From: JAKASV01 sp963754845
Lineage (GTDB): Bacteria > Babelota > Babeliae > Babelales > Vermiphilaceae
Assembly (NCBI GenBank): GCA_963754845.1
Contig: CAVWHE010000001.1
Coordinates: 558,001 to 622,000, forward strand
Length of the DNA: 64,000 bases
Reading direction: 5' to 3'
The notes under the pieces are model-generated. The model was not told where the DNA came from, searched no databases, and worked only from the letters and a program-made list of their open reading frames with translations. The position numbers and the translations under genes were made by a program. Below are positions 17,287 through 26,286 of the stretch, one piece after another; position 1 is the stretch's first letter; every line of letters begins with the position of its first letter.

Positions 17287-18244
17287 CAAGGCGCTCCGAA
17301 GCTTGATCTTTTTTTGCTCGTACCACGGCTTTCACGCGTTCCACATCAGCTGGCATGCTTACTGAAACGACGTCCTTGCAAGGATACCACGTCTCAGCAG
17401 CAGAGTGCAACCAGTTTCCCGGGCCAATTTCTATGACGATATCGCATGCCCGGAGTTTTTCAAGAACGCGGGGCCATGAAAGCGTGTTTCTTACATGCTC
17501 ACCGATATAATCTTTTGCGGCAAGACTTTCGGTGATGAGGTTTCCCGTCGCGCTGTTGACGAAGGGAATAACGGGTGTCTTGAAATCAACCTTTTCAAGG
17601 TACATGAGAAGCCGTCCCACGACGGGGTCCATAAGAGACGAATGAAGCCCAAGTTCTGGAGGGGATTGCTTGCATTTAACGCCGCGAATGCACGCAACCT
17701 GCTGGCCGACGCGTGTAACTGATTCGGCAAAGCCGCTGATAATGTGATCATCGTCTGCGGTGTGCAGTGCAACGTTTACGACGCAGCCGCCGTCGCGTAT
17801 TTCCTTGCAAACACATTCAAGAACGCCGGCACTCACTCCAGAAATCCTCATGAGCGCGACGTTCTTGAGTTCGTCAAGAAGTTCTTGGTACGTTGTAGCG
17901 TACTTGTTCAGGACGTACAGTCCATCGGGGAGAGTGAGCGTTTGCGTTGTACACAACGCGGCGAATTCTCCGACGTCGCACCCGGCAACGATGTCCGGCA
18001 CGACGCCCTCGCTCTTGAGAAACGCCGCAACGGAAAAGCCGACGAGAAAAAGGGCGGCGTAAGCGTTGTGCATTTTGGCCAGTTCGACGTCCGAGGAAGC
18101 GAAGCACAACTTGATGACGTTGCTGTTGAGGCAATTGGATGCCTCTTCGAAACATTCCTGGATGAGGCGCGAGGAATCGTAGAGATCCTTGCACATGCCA
18201 ACAAACTGACTTCCATAGCCGGGGAAGACCATACCTATTTTCAT
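17273..18244 (-). CDS. FabD-like acyltransferase lacking the catalytic serine
   Basis: A 323 aa protein aligning over its length with malonyl-CoA:ACP transacylase: FPGYGSQFVGM at residues 7-17, the nucleophile-elbow region, a conserved His in GLHSSLMDP and a C-terminal EIGPGNWL. The nucleophile motif GHSLGE is replaced by GCDVGE, so Asp90 stands where Ser92 of E. coli FabD would be. The substrate-binding Arg117 position is Tyr115 by ungapped alignment. The codon at the site is GAC, two base changes from any serine codon. The frame is intact and the gene overlaps acpP. The ATG at 18244 follows GAGGTAGAG. It is probably not a normal malonyl transacylase; it may have become an ACP-binding or altered enzyme. 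Confidence 0.85.
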   Translation of the reverse strand: MKIGMVFPGYGSQFVGMCKDLYDSSRLIQECFEEASNCLNSNVIKLCFASSDVELAKMHNAYAALFLVGFSVAAFLKSEGVVPDIVAGCDVGEFAALCTTQTLTLPDGLYVLNKYATTYQELLDELKNVALMRISGVSAGVLECVCKEIRDGGCVVNVALHTADDDHIISGFAESVTRVGQQVACIRGVKCKQSPPELGLHSSLMDPVVGRLLMYLEKVDFKTPVIPFVNSATGNLITESLAAKDYIGEHVRNTLSWPRVLEKLRACDIVIEIGPGNWLHSAAETWYPCKDVVSVSMPADVERVKAVVRAKKDQASERLDEHI

Positions 18245-18482
18245 CTCTACCTCACATAAGCCCTCCGCCACGGAAACCTCGTTACTACGCGATGCGACAC
18301 GTGCTGAGTGCGCGGGAAGTATCCCCGACAATCAACACTATGCGCTATGAATGCGGTGTAACAGGACGTGCGGTGTCTGGTTTGGGCAGCATACGAAATC
18401 GCCAACAAGCACGCAGCTCGCTGGCGACCACAGTTCCTCACATTTCAAAAATTTGTTCGTATACTACTCTGCCGGCTCTCCC

Positions 18483-19232
18483 TTAGGAATTTCCGGGTGC
18501 TTCGATAGGCTTGTCTTCAGGCAGTTGAACGCGCTGTGAAAGTCGCATACGCGCCATATCGGCCCACGCGGAGGACCCGAGGCGCTCATGTCTTTGGCTT
18601 GTCACAAGTTCGTACCACGCGTCCTGGGCATTCTGAAAGTCGTCGCGCGACCAATAATAAAGTCCCAGATAGTAACGCGCGACGTCGCTATTTCTGTTTT
18701 CTTTGTCGTTTGCCAGGGCCTTGAGTTCCTCGAGTCCCTCTGCCTCGTGCCCGGGGACGTCAAGCTTCATGAGCGCCCTTTTTGTTTTGTAGAGTGATGC
18801 GACGGGGGAATCTTTGGCGAGGGCAGCGATACCAGAGTCAAGAACCACGATTGCTTCGCCGACCTTTGCCTGACGGGCGAGGGCCTCGGCCTCCATGATC
18901 AAAAAATACGGGGCGTACGCAGACTTCTTGTAGCGATCGTGATCAGAAGAATATCGTACGGCAGCGCGTGACCAAGCATCGGCTGATGTTGACTTCGATT
19001 GCACGGTATCGCGATAAAATTGCGTAGCCTCAGCAAGTGCCACCTGAGCCGCCGTTTCCCTCTGATGGATCCACAAGCGATGTCCCCAGAAGGCTCCGCC
19101 GACAACAAGAATGCCGGCAAGGCCGGCAGCGAGCTTCCGCACATAATTGTACGAATGCGCACCCGCAAGGACAGGCCCGAGGTTGAGGTGATACCACTGA
19201 CCGAGCATCTGCTGAACGTCACGCAAAGCCAT
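18483..19232 (-). CDS. Membrane-anchored TPR protein (YfgM-like)
   Basis: A 249 aa protein with a short cytoplasmic N-terminus, one transmembrane segment at about residues 34-54 (LAAGLAGILVVGGAFWG) and a helical tetratricopeptide-like domain, including YYLGLYYWSRDDFQNAQDAW. This resembles the YfgM/TPR_21 family, inner-membrane proteins that assist SecYEG-exported proteins in other bacteria. The ATG follows GAGGGGT. It lies between rpmF and the FabD-like gene on the same strand, where plsX and fabH usually sit, so its presence here is a rearranged cluster. Family assignment is moderate. Confidence 0.7.
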   Translation of the reverse strand: MALRDVQQMLGQWYHLNLGPVLAGAHSYNYVRKLAAGLAGILVVGGAFWGHRLWIHQRETAAQVALAEATQFYRDTVQSKSTSADAWSRAAVRYSSDHDRYKKSAYAPYFLIMEAEALARQAKVGEAIVVLDSGIAALAKDSPVASLYKTKRALMKLDVPGHEAEGLEELKALANDKENRNSDVARYYLGLYYWSRDDFQNAQDAWYELVTSQRHERLGSSAWADMARMRLSQRVQLPEDKPIEAPGNS

Positions 19233-19296
19233 TATCTACCCCTCACATCAAAACCAATGTTTCCCCGCGACATATCAAACTCCGCCTGAAGCTCTT

Positions 19297-19581
19297 TTAT
19301 TCGTGACCCTGGGTTTCGACCGATTCTTCGGTCTTGGCTTGTGAGCGGGCCTCTCGCTTGGCAAGTTTATTTTTACGGGTCTCGCCGCGGTTTACCGCGC
19401 GCTCGATCTTTGTCGTCATCACTTTGACCCCTTTGTAATGGCCACACTCTTTGCACACCTGGTGAGGAGCCATAACGGCCTTGCACGAGCTACAGGCAAC
19501 GCATGGTCTGGCCGTGTAGCCCTTATTTGCGTGGGCCTTCGCTATACGTGCGTGCGAGCGTTTTCTTTTTGGTACTGGCAT
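19297..19581 (-). CDS. rpmF: 50S ribosomal protein L32 with C-terminal extension
   Basis: Starts MPVPKRKRSHARIAKAHAN, typical of L32, followed by a zinc-ribbon with two Cys pairs (CVACSSC...CKECGHYKG). At 94 aa it is about 30 residues longer than normal L32; the extra Lys/Glu-rich tail is predicted helical and may be disordered. The ATG at 19581 is preferred to an upstream start 15 codons away because the family begins M-A/P-V-P-K. In many bacteria rpmF heads a plsX-fab cluster; here fabD-like and acpP follow after the TPR gene. Confidence 0.96.
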   Translation of the reverse strand: MPVPKRKRSHARIAKAHANKGYTARPCVACSSCKAVMAPHQVCKECGHYKGVKVMTTKIERAVNRGETRKNKLAKREARSQAKTEESVETQGHE

Positions 19582-19785
19582 ATGTAATCCCTGAAGATTC
19601 TCCGTGACAGCGCACAGAGACACCAAGTCTAGCTGATTATCGAAATCACGCTTTTACCATATACCGAAAATTAAAAAAAAGCAAAAATAATGCCGAAAAT
19701 GAGGCGCTTTTAGGCAGATTTCCCGTGACGGTCGCACTGGGAGCGAGCATTGGGCGGCCTGTCCTGACATCGCCCATCTCATCTT

Positions 19786-19911
19786 AGGGCAATTGCACCG
19801 AAAGTCTTGGTAGTCACGAGAGTTTACGAGAGTGCCCTATGCGGACGGCACCAAGGGGGTTGCGTGCATAGGGCATTCTTGTGACTAGATGACTTTCGAT
19901 GCAATTACCCT
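19786..19911. repeat. 126-nt near-perfect inverted repeat / long hairpin
   Basis: A 21-nt outer arm (19786-19806) pairs with 19891-19911 with two mismatches. An inner arm ending GTGCCCTATGC (to 19842) pairs with GCATAGGGCATTC from 19866, with a 10-nt bulge made by an ACGAGAGT direct duplication. The loop is 23 nt. It sits alone in the 403-bp gap between rpmF and the next - strand gene; nothing else is seen in the gap. It could be a structured RNA, a MITE-like mobile repeat or a large transcriptional stem. I see no second copy in the window and no target-site duplication. Confidence 0.6.
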
Positions 19912-19984
19912 GTGGGTGGTGGTACGCTGGCGATCATCGGCGGAGTGGTGGAGAAACAGTTTCCCCCCGCCGGGGTTAAAATGA

Positions 19985-20713
19985 TTATTCTTTGTGTTCT
20001 TCGTCAGTCATTGTGTAGGGTCCTTCGTCAATGGTGCCACTTTGGTTAAGTTCAACGTTAAACCAAGGCCCCTTGTCCGTTACCTGTATGCAGCTAACCT
20101 GCTCCTCTTTATTTGTTGCTGCAAGTTGTACGAAGGTTTCTTTATAATTCCCGATTGGCTTTATTCTTGCCCCAGAGGTATATTTCATGTCCGAAGGCGC
20201 TGCTTCTAGTTCCTTCAGGTCAACAAATTTCACGATCGTAAATTGACTCCCTTTTTCGGCGTTCCAATCTTCTTCGGGTTCTGCCGCTCCGGCGTCCCAC
20301 TCTCCTCGTTCGGTTAAGACTGGTTTGCCCTTCACAAGCTTAAGGTCATACGTGCCGCCTACTTTAGCTTTACCATCCGGCCGCGTTATCCTATTCTGAT
20401 CCTCCGATGGGGCAACCTCAAAAGAGCCTTCCGTGCCTTCCGCGATATTCACGCGTGCGCCATTATCGTCACTTAGGACGGGCGTGAAGTATTCGGGCAT
20501 TCGCATGAGGAACACTGGTTTGTCGTCCGCATCACGGGCTACGTAGAACCAACTCTGCATATTTTTGGCGACATGAACATTAGCCTGAGGTGACGCAACT
20601 ATTTTATTTTTGGGTGCTCTATGTCTTCCCTGTCTTGCTGCGCATAAAGTATCGTTGGCAGCGATCAAGGCTAGAAGAGCTACAACCACGAGACTCGCTT
20701 TGAAAAACTTCAT
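19985..20713 (-). CDS. Secreted protein of unknown function
   Basis: A 242 aa protein. The ATG follows a strong AGGAGGGG and starts a signal peptide (MKFFKASLVVVALLALIAA, then NDTLCAA). The mature protein is mostly beta-type, acidic in its second half, and has only one further Cys. It contains no motif I recognise. It lies 195 bp downstream of the 1283-aa secreted protein gene on the same strand, with no obvious coupling. Confidence 0.65.
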   Translation of the reverse strand: MKFFKASLVVVALLALIAANDTLCAARQGRHRAPKNKIVASPQANVHVAKNMQSWFYVARDADDKPVFLMRMPEYFTPVLSDDNGARVNIAEGTEGSFEVAPSEDQNRITRPDGKAKVGGTYDLKLVKGKPVLTERGEWDAGAAEPEEDWNAEKGSQFTIVKFVDLKELEAAPSDMKYTSGARIKPIGNYKETFVQLAATNKEEQVSCIQVTDKGPWFNVELNQSGTIDEGPYTMTDEEHKE

Positions 20714-20908
20714 GAGATATTCCCCTCCTTGCTTCTGGCGGTCCCGTGCGGGCGCCCGCCACGTGCACTAAATAACTGACCGTATCCGTTCAACAAACGT
20801 ACAACCATACTTACATCTTCCCTCCCTGTCATGACGCCTGCACTCTCCTTGGACATTGCTTTTTCATGTCTGTGCCGCATGTGCTCCTGCTCGCATGTTT
20901 TAATTTGT

Positions 20909-23900
20909 TTATCGTGACTTAAAAATTTTTTTCAAAAAATCCTCCCTGAATTTTTGTTTTTTGGAGGCGATTACTTCGTCGTGTGTGCCTCCGAAAGTGG
21001 TGACGGCAACCGTGTCGGCAATTACCGCGCAAATTTCTCTGAACCGTATGTGTGCCGGTTTGTAGTTTGGCATAGTGATGTATCTGGCATAGACAGACAT
21101 AATTGCATAAAGCCCGCCTGCCGTGGTTGGTGTGGCGGCCTTTGTCAGCAGCGCATCGTAGGTAGGCTTCATGGCATTAAAAATACGTTCCTTGATGTCG
21201 TCATTCTGGCCTTTCGTGTAGGGCTCAGTCAGAAGCTCAAGTGCGTTCCAGATAGTCGTTGCGCTGGGGTCTCCTTGCAGGATGGGATGGGCGAGTTTTT
21301 CGGCGTATTCATGCAACGGCTCGTAAAGCCCCAGCTTAACGCTTACGTTGACGAGTATACGCAGGAATGACACGTATCTGCCGATCTCTTGGGCATTGTT
21401 TGGAATAGTGCGTACGAATTTTTCGTAGATCTTGGTGCTGAGTTCAGGCAGTTTTTCAGGGTTTGCCTGCGTCAGCACCATGGTGGCTATTTCGGTAAAT
21501 TCCTCGTGGCTCTTGACGCTTTCGAGTTCAAAAAGAGCGTGAGTAATAAGGCTTTTTACAAAGCTCCGTGCCTGTTCGGTAGTGGCTGACCGTGCCTGGA
21601 CCAACCCGCTAAAGACGGTATCCATGGAGTTGGGATATTTTTGCGCACAGAGTGTGATAAGGTCGCGTGACACGAGACTCAGCATTTCCAGCACGTGTTG
21701 TTGGAATTCTTGTTCAAGGGGCGCCAGTGTCGCTGGCTCCGGAAACAGCGTGGCGACCCATAGTGCGCGTTTTATTATGATGTCCATCGGGAAGTATAGA
21801 TGTTGACCGCTCAAGAGAAGCTCGCGTTCACCATCGAAGTAGCTTTTTATAGCTGCGTAGATTGTTTGCATGTACGCGGCCTCCTGGGTGGTGTGAATGG
21901 GTCTGGTGAGCAACTGTGGCGTCATATGCTCCATCATGTCATCATTGAGGAGAATTTGTGAGAGTCCTTTAACTTTGTCCTTGAGTAATGCAAGGATCCC
22001 AAGATCACGTAATGGCATGAGGGCGCGTAGGGCGGAGTTACGTTCGGCACTGCTTTTATCTTCAGCGATTCCTAGGGCAATGCGCACACCATCAAGAGCA
22101 TTTTTGGAGAGTTTTTGTATTTTTCCTGCCGCGCTACAAAACATCATTAAGGTATCGAAAGGGATCTTCAGGAGCTCGGTTTTGTCAGCAACTTTGAAGT
22201 AGGAACTAAAAGTTTCAACAGCTTCTTCATCGATTGTGAGTGCACGATCGCAAAGGTTGTCCTTGGCATCTGAGTTCAAGGCGATGTTTGCGAGGATGCA
22301 GAACTTTTCGGCTTTGGCACATCCGTTGTGCTTGCGCGCTATCTTACTTTTCAAACCTTCGACGAATCCGGTAGTAAATGCGCGCGAAAGTTGCGTTGCA
22401 CCTCTGGCTTCGGCAGGTGCCAAAACGGCCCTTGAGATGGCCTCTACGCCCGCATTGTCTTCACAAAAACTTCCGCTTATGGCATCAACTATTCTGAGGG
22501 CTGCGTTCTCGTCATCCGTACCACTTGCTTCAGTGGCAAAACTTGCTGTGGCTTCGGCCAGGGCAAGCCTGTCCTGCGGTGGGCGCAATGATATGAGGAG
22601 CAAGAAGTTTTCGAGGATTTTCGCTGCTCCTTCGCGCAGAAGTTGTTTTGTAAGGTCGAAGATGTCGTTGGAAGAAGGAACAAACGCGGTGTAAGCAATC
22701 ATGATGGGCATACTTAAGCACCGGTGGGCTGCTGTGGGCTGAACGTCTCGAGTGATGCTGGCGATACGGTTTGCAAGTACTCTTCTGTAACTTTCAAAAT
22801 GTGTAGCGTTTTCTGGTCTAGGGTACACGAGGGCGGTATGGTAGTTATCAACGTCAATCTTTAGTAAGTTTTCCTTTCCCCCTCGCCTTAACACGAGCTC
22901 GATGTTTCCGAAGTCCTCTTCCTCTGGAGGTACCGATGATGCCCGGATGTCTGCGCCGAGGTCATCCAAACTTTGAATAAATGCTTCCACTGATGACGTG
23001 TTGGCGCCGGGCAACAATTTTTTCATGACAGCCAGAATATTTTTTATGCTGCTCTGGATGTTGCATGGGCACGCGTCTTCCCTGTAAGCCACTCCTTCGA
23101 GGCCCGAAACGACGGTTGCCCACGCATTGCGTGCCTCCTGTGAATTATACGTTTCAACATCACCATACGTGCCTTGATAGAAATCCATGAGCGGTCCGGT
23201 TGCCCCAAGTTTCCCGAGTATGTGTGTATCAAACCTGCGTGTATTGGGATTGTAAAGGATGGCATTGAAGAACTTTCTGATGGCCGTTTCAACGCAATCG
23301 GGAAACTGGACACTCTCATTTTTGCCCATTGCTATGCAGCGATACGTGGATTTTTCGTACTCAAAGTCGGGTGGCAGAGAGTTTGCGTAAAGATCATATC
23401 CGTAGCGCGCAAGAACGTACTCGGCAAGGGAAAGACGCTCAATTTCTTTTTCCTGAAGCCCCCCCGTGAGGGCAAAGTAATCGTCCTTGCCGTAGCGTCG
23501 TGGTACGAGTAATACGATGGTATCAGGCGATTTTAGGCCAAGGCCTTCCGCAAGTCCTTCAAGGTAAACAATGCAATCGTTCCTGCTTGAAAATTTGCCC
23601 CACAACCATCCCAGAAGGACGTTGACCGTTGTTGTTTGCGGGTACAATCCGCGGCGTTCTTCGTCGAGGGAATCGGCGATAAGTCCAGGAAGGGTGCGCG
23701 TGCTTTTTTGAAGCGGCTCATACTTGATGACGAGTTCTTTTGCGACCTCGTGTCTTTCCGGTGCCTCTTTTGCTGCTTTTTCTCCTCCTTCGCGCGCTTC
23801 TTTTCTCCTCCTCAGGGCTTCTTCTTTCTTTCGCAGCAACCTTGCCAGTTCTTTACCGCTTGCGGTTTTTTTCTGTTTGGGTTCCTTTATACGTCTGAGC

Positions 23901-24760
23901 TCCCCAGCGTCACGCACGAGGCTTTCATCGTAATGCTTGAGATCGTTGTATGCGGCGAGTGCGTCCGAATCACTTCTTAGCAGGTCCTTAAGAGTTTCCC
24001 ACTGGTCGCTTCTGACAGCCAGCCTCTCCACGTTCTCGGCCAATTTTTGTCCGCTTGCTCTCGCTGCTTTCCTAAACTCTTCGACGATGGCCAGGGCATC
24101 AGCTTTGAGTTCAGCTTTTGGACTCCAGGTGTTCACAAACTCATATATTTTTTCGAGTGTCCGCTCGCGAAACTGCTTGTTGCGTACGATTGTTTCTGAT
24201 ATACCGTGTAGGATACCATCGTTGATATACTCCGTTGAACCTTGTATGCGCTCATCGATACACTTTTTAATGGAGGCCGTGAGGTTATCTCTGGCCGTAC
24301 TTGTATGTCCTGTGCGGCTACTCGCCGTTTCAGCGGCCGCAGCCTCTGCTGAACCAGCGCTGCCGGCCGTGCTCTCGGCGGTTGCAGTGCCGATTTCCCT
24401 CTCATACACCGCAATTGCTCCGATGATGCGCCCGAGGTCATGTGGCGTTAAATAATTGGTAATTCTTGCATGCGAACTCGTTGCCCTGAAGCCCCCGTCA
24501 GGGCTGTACACAAAGAACTCGTGTGCGAGTTTAACAAGCGCATGCTCTTGTTGACCGTATGTATAAAGATTGGCGATGAAGTTGCTTTTTTTATACAGAG
24601 CCCCTATGGCCGGATCGTAGCACTCGTAGCCCGGTTGCATAGCGATGTCTTTGAGTTCGATGATCGGTATTTCGGCGGCGAGGATAAGATGCATGGTGAC
24701 CGCGATGACAATGCTTACGCCCCTTATGGTGCAGGAGCATGAGTTAATGGTTCTAGTCAA
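20909..24760 (-). CDS. Very large secreted helical protein of unknown function
   Basis: About 1283 aa. I chose the TTG at 24760 because GAAGGATGG lies 5-12 nt upstream and it gives a good signal peptide (MTRTINSCSCTIRG, core VSIVIAVTMHLILA, then AEIP). Upstream ATG codons in the same frame add a basic segment with no ribosome site; an internal ATG at the MHLILAA position is another option. The mature protein is largely alpha-helical. A charged coiled-coil stretch rich in Lys/Arg/Glu sits at about residues 300-365 and a possible repeat solenoid occupies the C-terminal half. No catalytic motif was recognised. Size and export suggest a surface or host-directed protein; function is unknown. Confidence 0.7.
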   Translation of the reverse strand: MTRTINSCSCTIRGVSIVIAVTMHLILAAEIPIIELKDIAMQPGYECYDPAIGALYKKSNFIANLYTYGQQEHALVKLAHEFFVYSPDGGFRATSSHARITNYLTPHDLGRIIGAIAVYEREIGTATAESTAGSAGSAEAAAAETASSRTGHTSTARDNLTASIKKCIDERIQGSTEYINDGILHGISETIVRNKQFRERTLEKIYEFVNTWSPKAELKADALAIVEEFRKAARASGQKLAENVERLAVRSDQWETLKDLLRSDSDALAAYNDLKHYDESLVRDAGELRRIKEPKQKKTASGKELARLLRKKEEALRRRKEAREGGEKAAKEAPERHEVAKELVIKYEPLQKSTRTLPGLIADSLDEERRGLYPQTTTVNVLLGWLWGKFSSRNDCIVYLEGLAEGLGLKSPDTIVLLVPRRYGKDDYFALTGGLQEKEIERLSLAEYVLARYGYDLYANSLPPDFEYEKSTYRCIAMGKNESVQFPDCVETAIRKFFNAILYNPNTRRFDTHILGKLGATGPLMDFYQGTYGDVETYNSQEARNAWATVVSGLEGVAYREDACPCNIQSSIKNILAVMKKLLPGANTSSVEAFIQSLDDLGADIRASSVPPEEEDFGNIELVLRRGGKENLLKIDVDNYHTALVYPRPENATHFESYRRVLANRIASITRDVQPTAAHRCLSMPIMIAYTAFVPSSNDIFDLTKQLLREGAAKILENFLLLISLRPPQDRLALAEATASFATEASGTDDENAALRIVDAISGSFCEDNAGVEAISRAVLAPAEARGATQLSRAFTTGFVEGLKSKIARKHNGCAKAEKFCILANIALNSDAKDNLCDRALTIDEEAVETFSSYFKVADKTELLKIPFDTLMMFCSAAGKIQKLSKNALDGVRIALGIAEDKSSAERNSALRALMPLRDLGILALLKDKVKGLSQILLNDDMMEHMTPQLLTRPIHTTQEAAYMQTIYAAIKSYFDGERELLLSGQHLYFPMDIIIKRALWVATLFPEPATLAPLEQEFQQHVLEMLSLVSRDLITLCAQKYPNSMDTVFSGLVQARSATTEQARSFVKSLITHALFELESVKSHEEFTEIATMVLTQANPEKLPELSTKIYEKFVRTIPNNAQEIGRYVSFLRILVNVSVKLGLYEPLHEYAEKLAHPILQGDPSATTIWNALELLTEPYTKGQNDDIKERIFNAMKPTYDALLTKAATPTTAGGLYAIMSVYARYITMPNYKPAHIRFREICAVIADTVAVTTFGGTHDEVIASKKQKFREDFLKKIFKSR

Positions 24761-25094
24761 GGTACGCCATCCTTCTTTAGCGTGGCCTTTCGCCACGAGG
24801 TTCCATCTAAAGAACACGCATTGTGCCGACGAGCGGCGACGTAGCATACGTGCGTTCATATCGTGCACCGTACGTAATGTAGCATACAAAAAATTATTTC
24901 AAAAAAACAAGAGAAGGTTTAATTTTTTAAAGTTTAATTCTAACGAAAAATACTTGGCGATCGAGGTTGTTAACCATTTTGCGCGATTCCTGGCGGTTTT
25001 CTCACAGCTTTTTTGTGGTCGTGGCGGGATATGTCGAGAGGTTGTGGTCTTTGAATGACGGTGGCCAACGGAAGGAACTCAAGAAACGAGCGTA
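24761..25094. other. 334-bp intergenic region upstream of the large secreted protein
   Basis: Between the start of the 1283-aa gene and tRNA-Glu, both on the - strand. It contains an AT-rich segment (about 24890-24960) that probably holds the promoter of the large gene. I see no further gene or repeat. Confidence 0.4.
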
Positions 25095-25169
25095 TGGCAG
25101 CCCCAAGGGGATTCGAACCCCTATTTTTGCCGTGAGAGGGCAATGTCCTAACCCTTAGACGATGGGGCC
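25095..25169 (-). tRNA. tRNA-Glu (anticodon CTC)
   Basis: A full cloverleaf is readable on the - strand: acceptor GGCCCCA pairs with TGGGGCT (first pair G-U), the D arm contains GGGTTAGG, the anticodon stem TTGCC/GGCAA has loop CTCTCAC, the T loop is GGTTCGAATCC, and the discriminator G is followed by an encoded CCA. Anticodon CTC reads GAG (Glu). Most bacteria rely on a TTC anticodon for Glu, so another isoacceptor is expected elsewhere in the genome. Confidence 0.95.
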
Positions 25170-25334
25170 TCACATGAGCGTAGCATAGCAGAAGTGATAC
25201 GCAGGAGTAAAGGCGGAGATGCAACTTTTTGTGGGCGCCTGTGGGCCACCGTGGAGAAGGCCTGACTTTAATAAATTTGTAAATTAAAAAAAATAAATTT
25301 ACTTTAAGTTCTTGCTTTTTTATTTGGAAATATA

Positions 25335-25355
25335 CTAACATGAAAGCAATGTTAG
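25335..25355 (+). promoter_or_regulatory. 7-bp hairpin/dyad upstream of the tandem array
   Basis: CTAACAT and ATGTTAG flank a 7-nt spacer in the AT-rich leader 85 bp upstream of the first array gene. The sequence TATACT at 25331-25336 overlaps it and could be a -10 element, though no well-spaced -35 is visible. It may be an operator or an RNA hairpin in the leader. Confidence 0.3.
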
Positions 25356-25439
25356 AAAAGCGTGAAGCAATGAAAACCAAGGGAACGCCCACGGTAATCG
25401 TGTGCGATGGATTGAGATTGCGAAAGACGGGGTAAGGTT

Positions 25440-25820
25440 ATGAAGAAGGAGGTTGTGGTGCAGGCTAGTAACGTGTTAGCGTGTGCGGTTGTCGTTCTTG
25501 CGTTAGGTCTCCCGGCTCCAGCTGGTGCTGCGGAGGATGTCAGTCCTCAAACGTATGCTGCCGTGAGTATGGCTCTCATCAATAATTTGCCCGATGACGA
25601 TCTTGCCAAGAGGCAGGAAGAATGCGAGGCCCCCCCTAGGGATTCAGCCAGCGAGATGGACGTTGATCGTATGTCCGTTGTGAAAGTCCCTGTTTGTAAG
25701 GCCATCGCAGATGAGGTGAAGCGACGAGGGGAGGAGGACGGCGTTGGGCATGGTGGTCGTGCGCATACACGTGGGCATAGCCACGAAGCTGGGGGTCATG
25801 GGAATAAGTTAGGAGGATGA
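25440..25820 (+). CDS. Small secreted His/Gly-rich-tailed protein (array founder A)
   Basis: A 126 aa protein with ATG after AAGGTT and a signal peptide (MKKEVVVQASNVLACAVVVL, then ALGLPAPAGAA). From residue ~76 (DRMSVVKVPVCKAIADEV) to the end it is identical to the C-terminal part of the chimeric copies downstream. The tail GGRAHTRGHSHEAGGHG is His/Gly-rich and could bind metal ions. It appears to be the donor of the 3' half of the repeat unit, while the last gene of the array donates the 5' half. No known family was recognised. Confidence 0.65.
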   Translation: MKKEVVVQASNVLACAVVVLALGLPAPAGAAEDVSPQTYAAVSMALINNLPDDDLAKRQEECEAPPRDSASEMDVDRMSVVKVPVCKAIADEVKRRGEEDGVGHGGRAHTRGHSHEAGGHGNKLGG

Positions 25821-25959
25821 GCACGAGTTGACCTGCGCAGGGGAGGGATGAGCTGATGTGATGGTATGACGGGGGTGATTGATATTGATAGGGCTGGACC
25901 GTGGTGGTCCGTCTTTGGATGTTTTTTCTTCTATTACCGTTGCGTGAAAGGATGATCAC

Positions 25960-26286
25960 ATGGACAAAATGATGATTGCCGCGTGTCTGTCTGTTTTTTG
26001 CGGAGTGTCGCTGTGGGCGGCTACTGAGGCTGTTGATGACACAGATGTCGTCGAAGGGCCAGAAGCCAAAGCTTTCGCCGTCGAAGAGTCAGCGCCGCTT
26101 AAGGAGGTTGCCGACATAGAAGGGCCGGGAGTCGAAGCTTTCGCTGTCGAAAAGCCAGCGCCGCTTAAGGAGGTTGCCGACATAGATCGTATGTCCGTTG
26201 TGAAAGTCCCTGTGTCGTCGAAGGGCCAGAAGCCAAAGCTTTCGCCGTCGGAGAGTCAGCGCCGCTTAAGGAGGTTGCCGACATAG
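25960..26286 (+). CDS. Array copy 1: secreted chimeric protein, frameshifted tail
   Basis: A 108 aa protein with ATG after AAAGGATGATCAC. The signal peptide is MDKMMIAACLSVFCGVSLWA. Two 22-residue repeats follow, each ending APLKEVADI. The internal 167-bp duplication changes frame after VVKVPV, so the protein ends in a Lys/Ser/Arg-rich tail (SSKGQKPKLSPSESQ...) in place of the Cys/His/Gly-rich tail of the 126-aa copies. It carries the one substitution seen in the array (Glu for Lys in the tail). It may be a degenerate or alternative variant. Confidence 0.5.
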   Translation: MDKMMIAACLSVFCGVSLWAATEAVDDTDVVEGPEAKAFAVEESAPLKEVADIEGPGVEAFAVEKPAPLKEVADIDRMSVVKVPVSSKGQKPKLSPSESQRRLRRLPT

